A DNA stretch of 64,000 nucleotides, from contig NC_081139.1 of the NCBI RefSeq assembly GCF_958295425.1, positions 22,511,888 through 22,575,887 on the forward strand. The letters are read 5' to 3'. Made by a program: the position numbers and the translations under genes. Positions within the stretch are counted from its first letter, which is position 1, and every line of letters begins with the position of its first letter. This DNA comes from Solea solea. Its lineage: Eukaryota; Chordata; Actinopteri; Pleuronectiformes; Soleidae. Positions 36,956 through 49,091 of this stretch are shown here, piece by piece. The notes below the pieces were generated by a model. The model was not told where the DNA came from and searched no databases. It worked only from the letters and a program-made list of their open reading frames with translations.

Positions 36956-38664
36956 TTTTGTCTTTTCATGATTTGGGTCACGATAGTTTTCTTTTGGTCT
37001 AGTGCTGTGCACGTACTCAATCTCACTTCTAATTCTAATGGTGGCAACAGGAGTTTACCCCAATTTCTGTTTACTTTCTTTTAATTCTTTGTTCTAGTTG
37101 TCAACGGACTTTTTCACATGGTTACCATCAATGTTGGTTGTCTCTTTTGACCAAAAGCAAGAGTCAGTAATAGTAACGACTATGAAATGCTTGTCGTATG
37201 AGCCGAGTGGAGAGGTAGCTCTATTGCATGTGACAAAGAGCTGCGACCCTCTCTTTTTTTTTCTTTTTTTTCAAGCTCTCCTTTTACATTGCTGATAACA
37301 TCCACGTCAAACTGAACATTATGTACAAAGGGAATTTTGAAGTTTCGCCTCCTCCCTGAGAAACACTTGCTCAGCAGAAGGATGAGGCTACTTTAGTTTT
37401 AGGTTACAGCAAGACATTCACCTAATGTTGCTGGATAAGCTCTGCGAGAAAAAGATAAGGTTTGAGAAAAAGTGTCCTGTCTTTTTACGGTACTTGTATC
37501 AGTGACAAATAAAGCTCATTCGGTTTCTGTCTCTTTTTAGTGAAGGCTTTTAAGGTCACATTAGCATGCGATGTTTTAAAGGCAGTTTGCACCACAGAGC
37601 CACTGGTTGACGTAAGTAATATGTCAATTAGCATTCACACGCACATGATGCATAACTGCATCATGCAGAAGACAGATGACGGAAGAATTCAAGTGAAGTC
37701 TGTAGGAGTATTTGAAACAGTAATACACTCCTAATACTGGGCATCAGCTATAAGATGACATGTACGCGGCACCCAGCAGCATGCAGTGAATATGGCTCAA
37801 CAGGGTGACGCTATTTCCTCATTCCTTTTAACCTCACCAATACCAGCCAACTCACATTTTTTTTTATTGTACATACCATCATCTAATGACAGCAACAACG
37901 AGCAGCCCGCTGAAGGATTCACTGAGACAAAAGACGAAAAGCACAAAGCCACACGCAGTGACAAACAGACGACCGGTGTGAAAGTGAAAGAGACATGTGG
38001 TGAATCTATATGTAAAGGGAGAATAATTTCCTTTAAAGATGAGACTTGCAACTATGCACGCACATGCTATAGAGAGAATATAATGCATACGGTGAAGGGA
38101 ATGTAAAGGTGTCTGCCATTAACTTCTGTCAACAATTTTGATCATTTAAATCTTGAATGACATTTACCTGTGAATCATGCTTTAAAGTGGGCTGCATTCA
38201 TTCGATATGGGTCATGTTTCAGGTAATGCGTTAGTGACTGAGAACTTGTGAGTGCTGGTAAGTGGCATCATCAGAAACTGAGCTAAGGAGGTAAGGGGTC
38301 ACCTTCCCCAGACTTACAGCTGATCACCTCAGATTACGTCTTCTCACTGTTACTCACTGATTGATGACAATGGGAAACTCATGAGATAAGATTTGATGTG
38401 GGCAGTGTGAAAGGGGCAGTGAGAGGCACATCGGTTCCTGGCAGAAGGAATAAGCAGTGGGACGATCACTGCACTCAGCTTTTAATTATGCTGTTAAACA
38501 TTAATTTGATGATACTGTTCTTTCTCTCTTCCCCATTCTGACAGCTGCTCAATTTCCCTTCTTAGAAATTCTTTTTTTTGTTGGCTCATTATGGAAACAT
38601 TTATCTATCTATCAAAATCAAAGTCTCCACAATTTAACAGTGCAATTTTTATTTATCTAGTTAG

Positions 38665-38676
38665 GTGCTGGATAAA

Positions 38677-38709
<33 letters not shown>

Positions 38710-38756
38710 CATCCATCTATCTATCTATCTATCTTTCTGTCATCTATCTATCTAAC
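38665..38756. repeat. CTAT tetranucleotide microsatellite
   Basis: About twenty CTAT units with CCAT and TTCTGTCAT interruptions. Confidence 0.9.
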
Positions 38757-39330
38757 TGAACTGAAAATGATATAAAACTAAGTCTATGTGGCACTGACAC
38801 ATTTTTAAAGTCACAAGACTATTAGTTTACAGGAGAACAAAAACAGAAATCAAAAATAGAACTCCATCAGCCTGTGTTTATGGGTATGAGGACACCAGAG
38901 TGGAAAGACAGAAAAAGAGAGTGCCACTTCCTTTCACAGTTTACTGTTTTGTCCCTGGGGATAAAATCCTGGTGAATTGACAGCAAAGATAGCTTGAGCG
39001 ATGTGAAGTTCCTAGAAACCAGGAAGTATTTTAAATAAAAATTGAAGATTGAACTGGATAAGTTACAACACTGCCTTCTTGAAACCCAAGTTCCTTGAAC
39101 AGCTGACCCGAGGGCCTCACTGAGGGAGGTTTTTAATTACTCAGCCGTCTCTCCTCCCTTCTGTAACACTGGGTTTCGTTTGGAGTTTTTTCTTGAGAAG
39201 CATCTAAAGAAGAAAAAACGCATCTAAATATGAGTTACTTAATGAAAAAAACTACACACTATGACACAACTGAAATGCCAGCAGACTGGGAAAAATGAGG
39301 TTGAATGAAATCACACAAGTTGGCAGTAGA

Positions 39331-39336
39331 CACACA

Positions 39337-39384
<48 letters not shown>
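39331..39384. repeat. CA microsatellite
   Basis: Long CA dinucleotide run in intergenic sequence about 2 kb upstream of il10. Confidence 0.9.
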
Positions 39385-39389
<5 letters not shown>

Positions 39390-41262
39390 ACACTCATGCA
39401 GGTAACTGCTGACTCATTTTGATTTCACATGTGAATTTCCATATGTATGTGTAATGTGTCCGTAGTTTGAAAGAAAGAAAAAGATAAAGCATTTTACTGC
39501 ATTACCACTGTAACATATTTATTAAAATGTACTGCTCATTTACAAAATAACATTCCCTTTACATTAACCCTCTCGTAAACAAACCAGCATTCATTGTTAG
39601 GCTGTTGTAATGTGCATGTGAATCACAGTAACCTTCATTTTTCAAGTTTTTCAAAATTCAGCATTCTCCTCTCTACATCAGCTTTTAGAGCATTTTACAT
39701 TTTAATATGAATATAAAGACTTTTACTGCGTCATATATCGGTGTTCCTTGTGTATTAGTTTCTATGAAAAAAAAACAAAAAAATAAGGCCATGCCATAAG
39801 ACGCAGACACCCAGATTTAAACCGTTTCTGATAAACAGAGACATGTAGGGCTGCAACTATCTGGTTTCTTTGCTCCATTTAAACAAGGAAATCTTCAAAA
39901 GTGAATCATTTTCATCCGTTTGTGGACAAAAACAAGACGTTCAAGAACATAAATTCCAGGTTTTATATTTTTCACCATGTTCTGACATCTTCCCGACCAC
40001 ACAAATACTCTGTTCATTGAGAAAATAATCAACAGATGAATCGATGATGAAAATAATCATCCTAGTGATGTGGAAAACATTATAGTCTGAACTGTAATAT
40101 GATTAAACAACAACATTAAAACTTGTTTCCTTATTTCTTCTAATTTTATCGCTAATGTATGTATTTTTTTGATTATGTCAAACCATGGATAAATAAATAA
40201 AAATAATAAGTGTCACATTTTTCGTGTCATGTATATGGCACAAAGAAAAATACATTTATTGCATACCATTTTATTTTATATTTTTTTATGGTACAAGTTG
40301 TATATTATAGATTGACTGGTTTTTATGCAATATGATTATTAAATGTGTGTATGTGTACAGCATACAGTATATATGTGTCTATTTATAATATGATAAGATT
40401 AACCCTAGTTTTCATCAGATAAAACAATATAAAAAGAACTTTTGATTTAATCACACCCACCCTCCTATTTGTGTTATTTTGAGAGCAGCGCATCATGTCC
40501 CCAGCGTGACACACGCTTCGTCCGGCGCATGAACTTTGAACTATACCATGACAAATTCTAGGAAAGGATATTTTGTGGAGCAACAATCACTTGGGGTGAT
40601 TTCAAAATACCGGAGTTGCTTCACACAGAAATGTAAAGCAGGCAAACGTGTGTTGAAGAGGTCCTGTGAAAAATACCCTCAGAAAATACATACACCACAC
40701 TGCAACCAACCAAGATTCCACTCGTCTATGACATTTCATAATTGTTACACAGTCTCTTCTTTGCATGTGTTTAACATTGTAAACATTTGCTCTCTGACAA
40801 ACATAATGGAAGATCTTGAGAGAACACCGGCGCTGCTGTCACTCATGTCACTCGCTTTGATTACACGATGGTCTGAGAGGGAATCCACAGCGTCATCGAC
40901 CTCAAACCACTATTTCCTTTGTTACTGTGACAGTTAAAGGAATAATACGGCATGATCTACGGCAGTTAATGGCATATTAACCACAAATAAAGTTTCTGTT
41001 GTAGCACTGACATCAGTGGACAGTGACATTGCTGCTGTATTGTACTCATGTTAGTATTTGTGCGTGTGTACTTGCTGTATGCTGTACAAAAGTGTGTGGG
41101 TGTGTGCGTGATTGATGAAACGTGATGCAATGATACATGCTATATCAAAAAAGTACATGTTTTTTTTTTTTTGTCTTGCTCATGACTTACAGTGCCAACC
41201 TGTCATGGGAGGAGTTACCCACATGTTTTGATTCTGAGAAAAAATATCCTCTTACATGTGAG

Positions 41263-41266
<4 letters not shown>

Positions 41267-41295
<29 letters not shown>
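41267..41295. promoter_or_regulatory. 29-base T tract in the il10 proximal promoter
   Basis: An unbroken run of 29 T ends 48 bases before the il10 TATA box. A shorter T run lies at about 41160-41172. Long poly(dA:dT) tracts exclude nucleosomes in general; any effect on il10 is inference. Confidence 0.7.
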
Positions 41296-41299
<4 letters not shown>

Positions 41300-41343
41300 G
41301 TTTCACTTCTAGTAAGTCTCCACCCTCAGATATTCACTTATGC

Positions 41344-41350
41344 TATAAAA
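41344..41350 (+). promoter_or_regulatory. il10 TATA box
   Basis: TATAAAA, 137 bases upstream of the il10 start codon. Transcription is expected to start near 41375, giving a 5' UTR of about 110 bases with no intron. Confidence 0.75.
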
Positions 41351-41486
41351 ATCAGGGCAAGATGTGCCTGGACATACGCACTTATCTTCAGCAAGCTACC
41401 AAGAAGATTCCTCCTCTTGGAAGACGGACCCACACTCTTTCTCTCCAGCCTCCAGCCAGAAGACTTCAGCAGCTTTTGCATCCACC

Positions 41487-42156
41487 ATGACTCCACAGTC
41501 TCTCCTCCTGTCCGCCCTGGGTCTCTTGACGCTCCTCAACTCTGCGGCGTGGAGCAGCCCGATGTGCACTAACCAGTGCTGTCGCTTCGTGGAGGGGTTC
41601 CCCGTCAGGCTCAAGAAGCTCAGAGAGAACTATTCACAGATCAGAGACTTTTATGTGAGTAAAAACATTTGCTCTGCAAGTGCAGCATCACATGGAGACC
41701 TCCCCACCATCTGGGTGGCCTCTCTCAGTCTCCAGGTGATGCTGCACGCTCTCACCTCTGCGGCTGCTCACACTCTGTCAGTATCACTGACCTCAACCTT
41801 CTTTGTTCTGTTGCAGGAAGCAAATAATGACTTGGACTCAGCTCTGCTAGACCAGAGTGTGGAGAACTCTTTTAAAGTAAGTTTCCAAATCATTTGTCAA
41901 CAAAGTCTGACTTCTTTTTTTACGTGTAATTAATATATACGTATATATTTACCAAATGCTGCTGTTTTCCTCTCCCTTCAGAGCCACTTTGCCTGCCAAG
42001 CTATGGACGGTCTTCTCGAATTTTACCTGACCACAGTGTTACCCACAGCCATGGCAGAGGTGACGGAGAACATCATGGACCTAAAGCCTCACGTGGAGTC
42101 CATATTGCAGATATTCGACGAGCTTAAGGAGGACGTCAACAAATGTGTGAGTAGCC

Positions 42157-42195
<39 letters not shown>

Positions 42196-42877
42196 TAGTT
42201 TCACTTCAGCAGTATAGAGCATGTGATCAGTTAAGTCCCAGTGAAAATCCTTGATGCGTTATCTGCCAGAGCCCGAGCGTTAGAATTACATCCAAAATGC
42301 GCCCGAAACATCCCCAGCAATTTTTGACTGTGTCATAAAGAGGAAAAGATTAGTGATGACTCACCAGGACAGCTCATCCTATTGCATACGTCAGTGATTC
42401 CTACACTGCAGCAGCGTGCAGTTGTGCGTATCACCGTCTTCTTGAAAAAGAGGAAGAAAGAGGAAGGCTGGCCATGTAAAGACACGACTTCAAGCCCAAA
42501 GAAACCCCCCAAAAAAACACTTCATTCAACAGGTCCAAGACGGAGCATGAGAATCTACAGAGCGTCGATAACCTCTTTGATAACACCGTCTTTGCGTTAT
42601 TTCTCCAACAGAAACACTACTTGTCGTGCAAGAATCCCTTTGACATCACAAAGCTGAACTCCACGTACACTCAGGTGAGTACCAACACCTCAGCTGTAGC
42701 ACACGTGTGCATTGTGCCTGTGTTTGGGTGAAGCCTTTGAATGAACTGTGAACCTGTGTTTGTTCTCAGATGGAGGGCAAAGGTCTCTATAAGGCCATGG
42801 GCGAACTGGACCTGCTGTTTAACTATATCGAGAAATACTTGGCCTCGAAACGCCGGAGAACCCAAGTGACACACTGA
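41487..42877 (+). CDS. il10: Interleukin-10
   Basis: Secreted anti-inflammatory cytokine; the family works as a domain-swapped homodimer that signals through IL-10R1/R2 and STAT3. Five coding exons, all introns in phase 0: 41487-41654, 41817-41876, 41982-42146, 42612-42674 and 42770-42877, giving 187 residues. The start follows CCACC and opens a signal peptide (MTPQSLLLSALGLLTLL) ending near WSS. The mature chain begins SPMCTNQCCRFVEGFP, with the extra cysteines typical of fish IL-10. Later cysteines lie in HFACQAM, VNKCKHYLSC and so keep the mammalian disulfide pairs. The C-terminal helix GLYKAMGELDLLFNYIEKYL fits the IL-10 family signature. One sequon (NST) is visible. The chain ends in a basic tail (ASKRRRTQVTH). 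Intron 3 starts with a donor 12 bases from a CA repeat. The gene is tail to tail with mapkapk2, as in other vertebrates. Confidence 0.97.
42158..42192. repeat. CA microsatellite beside the il10 intron 3 donor
   Basis: About 17 CA units starting 11-12 bases after the splice donor GTGAGT at 42147. Confidence 0.95.
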
Positions 42878-43203
42878 CCTCATCAAAGTGAAAATGTTCA
42901 CCTCAGGGAAAAAAGTCATTGACTCTTGCACTCATTTGCATCCAGTCCAATCTGTTTCAGTGGATATGCACATTGTTGAATGTTGGTTTTCTTGTTTGAG
43001 TTGACTGAACTCGTGTCTTTGTTCTTTTAAGACATCCGTTTACTTTTTCTTTGTTTTTGTCCCGAGGACAAGTACCAGTTCAGGACCATATTGTGTCTCA
43101 CAGAGAAATAGTTTTACACACACAATTGTCAATTTTATATTTATTCTACACCTGTTGTATTTATTATATATCTTGTATTTTATATTGTGAAAAGCTGAAT
43201 AAA
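42878..43203 (+). terminator. il10 3' UTR: AU-rich elements and polyadenylation signal
   Basis: AATAAA at 43198-43203 is 320 bases after the stop. Two TATTTATT octamers (43138-43145 and 43158-43165) lie 35-60 bases upstream of it. They are class II AU-rich elements of the kind bound by tristetraprolin in mammalian cytokine mRNAs. Confidence 0.8.
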
Positions 43204-43209
43204 ATGACT

Positions 43210-44160
43210 GAACTCACAACCACGCGTGCCCCTCTTTAGTTTCCCCTTCACACGAGGACGCAGCTGCTGTCGTGTGCCATTTTATTAGGCGCTGTTGACT
43301 TGTAGAGCAGTGAATGTCACATCCTGCAGCGCTGCACTTCATCTGTGGGGAACTACTCGAGTGTCAACTCAACAGGCTCATGCACTAACCTGAAACGTGA
43401 CCCATATCACATCACTTACCAGCAGCCTTGCTGTGTCTTAACTTACCGTAACTGTAAATAGCCAACCTCACACTCCCGACATATGCATACGTGCACATGC
43501 ACAAGCAATCTCGCTTAGTCACACACACACAATCAAACAGCCCTGCATGAAAAAAGTAAAATCTTACATGTTTACAGTTGTTGATATGAGAACCAGTAGT
43601 GAAATAATCAACACAAACGGCACAAGAACTTGCTCTGCATCTCGGTCGTAACACTTGAAAGCATCGCTGCAGTCACACAATTGTCTGTGAGGTTCCTGAT
43701 TTGACTGACTCTTGACTCAGGTCTGCACTGAAACTACTCTAAGACAACTCTTCACTCACTTATTTAGCAAGTGTGGGATGATGTGAATAGTATCATTACA
43801 ATGACATTAGACATCATTCATCTTTTCTGATGGACACCCACCATTACCTTATGTTAATACCCAATGTTAATAAAGGATTAATCGCGTCGATACATCTCAT
43901 GCACACATGTCGTATGATCTCGTTCTATGACTCAGAGCTCCTCAAAACAAGTGTTATCATTTTGAATCACCTGCCTGTTAACTGGTGAAGAGCATGTCTG
44001 ACTGTTATGACTGGATGTCACCGTTCAGAGAGCAATGGTTTCAAGACCGGGTGGGAAAAAAAAATCCATGTCAGAGTATTAGCAATGAGCAATACACAGT
44101 TCACTCAGTTAGTCTCACCAAAGACCCGCTAAATGAACCAACACAGTTCAAGCGGAACTT
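43210..44160. other. Intergenic downstream of il10, nothing recognised
   Basis: No gene, structured RNA or repeat family could be supported in this stretch. Confidence 0.4.
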
Positions 44161-44169
44161 CGCACGTCT

Positions 44170-44545
44170 GGTCGCTTCTTTGCCTTTTTCTCTACGGGAC
44201 ACCACCGTACACATCCATCCATTGTCTACCACTTTATCCTCATTGAGCCGACAAACACAACCCGTGGAGCTATGTCCATGCTGGTCGACCGGTCCAAGGT
44301 TTACTTTTCCTCGCTTTCCCTTGAAAATCTGTCTAAAATAACACTATCACTGCTTTGAACTGATAGCCGGTACCTTGTTTCTCGCGAGACACTGAGAATT
44401 TGCAAGACCTCCTGATTCTGAGGACTCCGAGTTGATGGCCTTGATCTTGCAAGGCTGTTTTTTTGCTAACAGTTTATAGGGGGAGTGGAGACAGCCCTCA
44501 TTCTCCCCGCAGCCATCACAAAGTCTGCATAGTTCCACTTTAATG
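44170..44545 (+). repeat. Dispersed repeat family R1, copy D
   Basis: Forward copy with TGCCTTTTTCTCTACGGG, CATCCATCCATTGTCTACC, GTGGAGCTATGTCCATGC, ATTTGCAAGACCTCCTGATT, CTTGCAAGGCTG and GGGAGTGGAGACAGCC blocks. It is shorter in the middle than copy A. Confidence 0.7.
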
Positions 44546-44549
44546 GTCA

Positions 44550-45430
44550 AAAATGAACATTTTCAATATCTAGACCAGAGGTACACAGAAAGACTGAATA
44601 AAAAAAGGAGGAGACAGAAGAAGAAGAAAAGCCTTTGACTTCCAAGAAAGAAAAAGAAAGCTCCCTTTAATAGACAATATCAGGATTCCCATTTAAAATA
44701 CAGGTTTATCGCTACAGGTGATTCTCAAGCACCAAGCCCGCTCTGCATAATATGTGGCAACAGGCTAGCAAGTGAGGCTATGAAGCCTCATGATACAAGC
44801 TCAGGGCTGCACTAATGCAGCGAGATGATGAGTTGTATTTTTACGACAGTCAAAACAGTGCCTTTATTAGGATACACTTCCAGTTATTTGCCAGTCACAT
44901 GGCAGCAGCTCCACACATTTAGTCATGATGAAGTGATCCGAGCTTCATATCAAGGAAGAAGACAACCATCTCTGAACAACTCACACTCCCAGTCTTCCCA
45001 ATGCTGACTGATCAAAAATACATTCATCGGAAACACAAAAGTCTAATGACAGTAGCTTTTGTTTTTTCATTTTATTTTTGAAGGAAGTGGTTCAACTTTA
45101 TAAGAGGAGACAGTGAAATACTCACTCTCTTCTCTCCTCACGTCACCTTTCTCTTGCATACGAAACACAAGTGTATCTATAGATCATATAGGACATAACA
45201 ACAGTAACGTCAACAGAGGTGAGCACTAAGAACAAGTCACCCAGAGCCGGCCCAAGCTTTTATGGGGCCCTAACCTGAATTTGATTTGCGGGCCCCCCGC
45301 TTAGTTCAATTTCTCACCTTCAAAGTCACCTACTCGATACCAGATACTTTTTTATCAACAAGTTCTGCTGCTGCTTATATAAATGACATCATAGTTGTAT
45401 AAACATGTCATCACTGACTCTAACTGTCCT
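44550..45430. other. Intergenic, mostly unrecognised
   Basis: A short GC-rich block near 45245-45300 (AGAGCCGGCCCAAG to GCGGGCCCCCCGC) looks like the end of a DNA-transposon remnant. The rest shows no supported feature. Confidence 0.35.
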
Positions 45431-45434
45431 GTGT

Positions 45435-45733
45435 AAACGTATAACTTGATACAGTTGTTATGTATCTGCTCCTGGTCTCTCTCTTCTGTCTCTCCCCCCT
45501 CTCTGTCGTCCACCTCTCCTCTGTCCCCCATTTTTTCCTTTGCACATCTGGTTCTGTCAGAGATTTCTTCCCGTTAGAAGGGAGTTTTTTCTCTCCACCG
45601 ATGCGTAGTGCTTGCTCATTGTGTGAACTGTTGGGGTTCTCTGCTCTCTATGCTGTTGTCTATGTGCAGTGCCTTGAGATAATGTATGTTATGATTTGGC
45701 GCTATACAAATAAAATTGAATTGAATTGAATCA
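45435..45733 (+). mobile_element. LINE 3' end with TTGAA-type tail
   Basis: Contains GAGATTTCTTCCCGTTAGAAG, GGGAGTTTTTTCTC, GTGCCTTGAGATAATGT and GGCGCTATACAAATAAAATT, followed by ATTGAATTGAATTGAAT. This is the layout of the 3' UTR and short tandem tail of a fish L2-type non-LTR retrotransposon. No reverse transcriptase is attached. Confidence 0.8.
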
Positions 45734-45739
45734 TTGTTT

Positions 45740-47400
45740 AGCAAGTGGCATGTCAATCTTCCTACTACAAGTAACGCTCAACACCGGTTTGCCTGATGAC
45801 AAATCAATTTTTGGGTGAATATCAAATAACATACACATGTATATACTGCATATACTATATATATATATACATAATAAAAAGGTTTGAGTAAATTACAACA
45901 AACGTTCTGTAGAATCAAATACTACTTCTTTAAAGGTGATGAGTACAGATTGAACTTCCAGTGAGTGTTCCACAGCATTTTTACTGAAAGTTCACATAAG
46001 TCATTAAGCCTACACTTCCCACCGCATCTTTTCTCAGAAGACCAAGAAAAAAAGTCTGTTTTCTTTTCATTTTTACTAAAGAAGCATGTTCTTATGAACA
46101 GAAATTTGGGGACAGGGGGGAGAGAAAAAAAAAAAATCAAAGCAACCCACAGCGACCACAACATGTACACAGAGCTGTATTTGACAGGAAGAAAGATCAG
46201 ATTCCAGCACACGTGAACAACTAGCTGCTGCACATGTAATCTTCAGTTTCCATTCCGGGCTGCTTGAACCGTGGCTCGCTCCGAGCTGCGGGTTTCTTGC
46301 TGAGGAAGCTCGTGGCATCTCACTACTGCGATCTCATCTCAGGAGGGTCAGCTTGCACTGTTGCTGTTGCTCTGTCTGAGAGGAGTGTGTGTTAGTGTGG
46401 CTGTGAGTCAAGATGGCACACCACAAAGAATGCTGCCACCCTAAACTTAGAAGCTTTCAACCTCCATTTTTATTCACACCTTCTTCACACCGGCGACACC
46501 ACACTTTGACATGTTTAGTCTCTACCTTGTTTGTATAGTTATGTGCAGGGTATCGGCTCATTTTAGATGGAGTCGACATGCGTCTTGGATGGAGACCACA
46601 TGGCCCTTTGTTCAAAGACACAGAGGGTCATTAAAACACAGTCTCTCAAGATCCTGTATCTTTCACACATCAGTGTAAAACTCACCTCAGTGGCACTTTC
46701 TGGTCTTGACAATAGGGGAAGCTCATTACAGGCCCAGTCATTTATACATAAATTAAGTATTTTAAATTCTGCAAATTAACGAGTAGAATTAGAAAACACG
46801 ATAATTGTGTGAAACTGAAATGCTATAATAGTGCTTTTATTTACAGTGTTCATGTACAAATGAAATTGGTCTATGTCGCCGAGCGAATAACGCACAACAA
46901 CCAGTGATTTGTCTACAGACTTCCCTCACAAATTCCACACAGGACTGAGGCAGAAAAGGGTCAATCAAAAACTAGTTCTGCCTTTCAGACAGTTCCTCCA
47001 ATCATCATGCAGAAGCCCAGCGTCCACACCCACCAACCCCCCCATCCACTCTTGTGGAAGCCCAGCTTCCCTGGAAGTGACTTTTTGTCGAATTTGTCCA
47101 AGCACTGTCGAACTCACCGCAGTGAAAAGAACCTATTCTGTGTCGTCCCATAGAGAACAGCTGAAGCTGAGCTTCAGGGGGTTTTAATGCGGAGGCTGCT
47201 ACGGTAATACGGAAACAACGTAAGACGATCCGTCATCCACGATAAACAGCTGATTCTGAACGAGCTAGCGGCACGTTCTAATCGCGTCCTAGCGCACGTT
47301 TAGCTTTGAAATGTAAATACAACCCAGTCCATATCTGATGACATTTTAGAGGAAGCTATGCTTTCCTTGCTGTCTTAGATCAATCGCCACTGCTCAGTGG
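45740..47400. other. Intergenic, nothing recognised
   Basis: Open frames near 45922-46318 and 46909-47187 have no family motifs. A TA run lies near 45855-45870. Confidence 0.4.
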
Positions 47401-47437
47401 TCACTTTGTGTCATGTGACCCAACATGTAATCAACAA

Positions 47438-47840
47438 TATAAAAGCCAGTGTCTCCTCCACATCACACCTCTCTTCTCCTCCAGCCCTCATGTGAGGAGG
47501 AGCCAGAGTCCTCTTTTCCCTCCCCCTGTGTGGAGGAAGGACACAGATCCAAGGACCAGACATCCTCTTCAACTGAAGGTCCTTCAGTACAGAGCTAAAC
47601 AAGCTCCCAGCAACAAGAGAACCCTCTCTGCCGATCTTCTCGTAGCAGCCGGTTATCCTCCCGTCAGAGTCCTTCATTAACCAGGGAGCTCCCAATGAGA
47701 TACCAGATGTCTTCTTACAGTGACACAAGAGCCTGACTAAGGATCAACAAAGGGCTCCAGCTAGCTAACTTTGTGAGGAGGAACCTGAGCAACAGACACC
47801 AGAAACACAATCAACCAACTGCAGTTCCTGGACCAACAGG
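47438..47840 (+). other. Candidate TATA-led transcription unit of unknown nature
   Basis: TATAAAA at 47438-47444 lies downstream of TCATGTGA (an M-box/E-box-like site, 47411-47418). About 400 bases later there is a donor-like CCAACAG/GTAGCA at 47840. The intervening sequence is unusually GC- and purine-rich for its surroundings and encodes nothing recognisable. It could be a noncoding RNA exon, a retroelement LTR or chance. No partner exon was found. Confidence 0.25.
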
Positions 47841-48108
47841 TAGCACCTCAAAATGACACTTCTTGCATTTTTCAAAGACATAGACGAGACTGTTTAACCT
47901 TGTGCAATGTTATATTGCGCTTACTCTGTGCATATGTGTTGTTATGTCTAGATTTAGGTTAACATGTTAGCATGTTAGTGATGTCCATGCTTTCTAGCTT
48001 TCAGCTCCAGATGTGCATGCTACTAACCTCTCATCTAACCTGGCACCTCATCCTACAAAGGTGGCCTTAACAAAGAAACACAGCAGCCATGCGGTCAAGC
48101 CATTTAGT

Positions 48109-48131
48109 CTACACACACACACACACACACT
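48109..48131. repeat. CA microsatellite
   Basis: Short CA run in intergenic sequence. Confidence 0.8.
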
Positions 48132-48139
48132 GCATATAC

Positions 48140-48950
48140 ATTTAGTAGATATTGCTGTTTCAAGCTTTGACGTCTTTATAATAAATGTTTCTAACATATA
48201 CAGTCTGGTTTGATTAATGCAGTATTGAACAAGTGTGAATATTGCACAACTCTTCCCAGTAGAAATCCAAAACTTCAATTCAAGCCAACTATTGATGTGG
48301 CATTGCGATTTATCAATTAAGTTAATTATAATCATAATCCAAATTGGTAATCGTCTAAATTCAAGAGAGTGAATCAGTAAACTGGCTATTTTTTTTTTTT
48401 TTTTTTTTAAAAGAGTGGGGCCCCGAGGAACTTAGTCCTTGATATGTTATATGATATTCATAGTTTTTTAATGTTATTATTATTAATCTGTGATGGCCAA
48501 TAACCGACACAGATATCAATACAGGTTAATGTCCTACACATGGATTATGATGGTTGTCAATTGGTGGCCACTTAATGTCATGTGACAATGAAAACATGGC
48601 TCTCATCTTCCTTTGCCTTTATACAGCACGTGTGGTTGAGGCACAGCTGCCAGCGAAGTGATGGATTACAGACAGAATATAATACTACATATATTTGCAG
48701 CAATATTTTTTATAGTAGTAATACAAACATTAAGTGGCAATTATCAAATAATTAGATGTATTACACTCAACATAAAAGCACAAATCTGCAAGCTCCTTTG
48801 CAGATTTAATTACAGTTACAATTGACTTAATTTTAGATTAATTCAGTACTTGTGAAGTACACTCCATTCCATATTCAAACAAGCACTTTCACTTTGAAGT
48901 TCTGTGAAATATCATCATAAACCTCTTGCGATATTGGGAAATATTAAGAT
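48140..48950. other. Intergenic, AT-rich, nothing recognised
   Basis: AT-rich sequence with a T-run near 48390. No gene or repeat family could be supported. Confidence 0.4.
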
Positions 48951-48955
48951 GAAAT

Positions 48956-49091
48956 GACCTGTTCCTGTTTATGGATTTCAGCTCTGCTTTTAAAACAGTG
49001 ATCCCAGTTCTGCTACAGGACAAGCTCTACCAGCTGACAATGCCCGACTCCACCTGTAGGTGGATCACAGACTTCATGTCAGGCAGGTGAA
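48956..49091 (+). pseudogene. Reverse-transcriptase fragment of a non-LTR retrotransposon
   Basis: The plus strand reads DLFLFMDFSSAFKTV, then LLQDKLYQLTMPDSTCRWIT and DFMSGR. This is the conserved F-x-D-F-SSAF region of LINE reverse transcriptases and what follows it. Only about 45 codons remain and no upstream or downstream domain is attached. Confidence 0.75.

Larger units (their letters stand above)
36960..40530. other. il20l-il10 intergenic region, second part, no gene recognised
   Basis: Open frames here (for example around 37786-38106) lack family motifs and have no supporting splice structure. The stretch holds a CTAT tetranucleotide repeat at 38665-38756 and a CA run at 39331-39384, and is otherwise AT-rich. 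Confidence 0.45.

Noticed and set aside
37786..38106. 106-codon open frame between il20l and il10
   Set aside because: No family motif, no signal peptide, no splice partner. Length is not exceptional in AT-rich DNA.
40555..40563. STAT-like site TTCTAGGAA upstream of il10
   Set aside because: A nine-base motif 800 bases from the promoter is expected by chance and nothing else supports it.
41137..41572. Open frames overlapping the il10 promoter and first exon
   Set aside because: They run through the T tract and TATA box and are in other frames than the true IL-10 protein.
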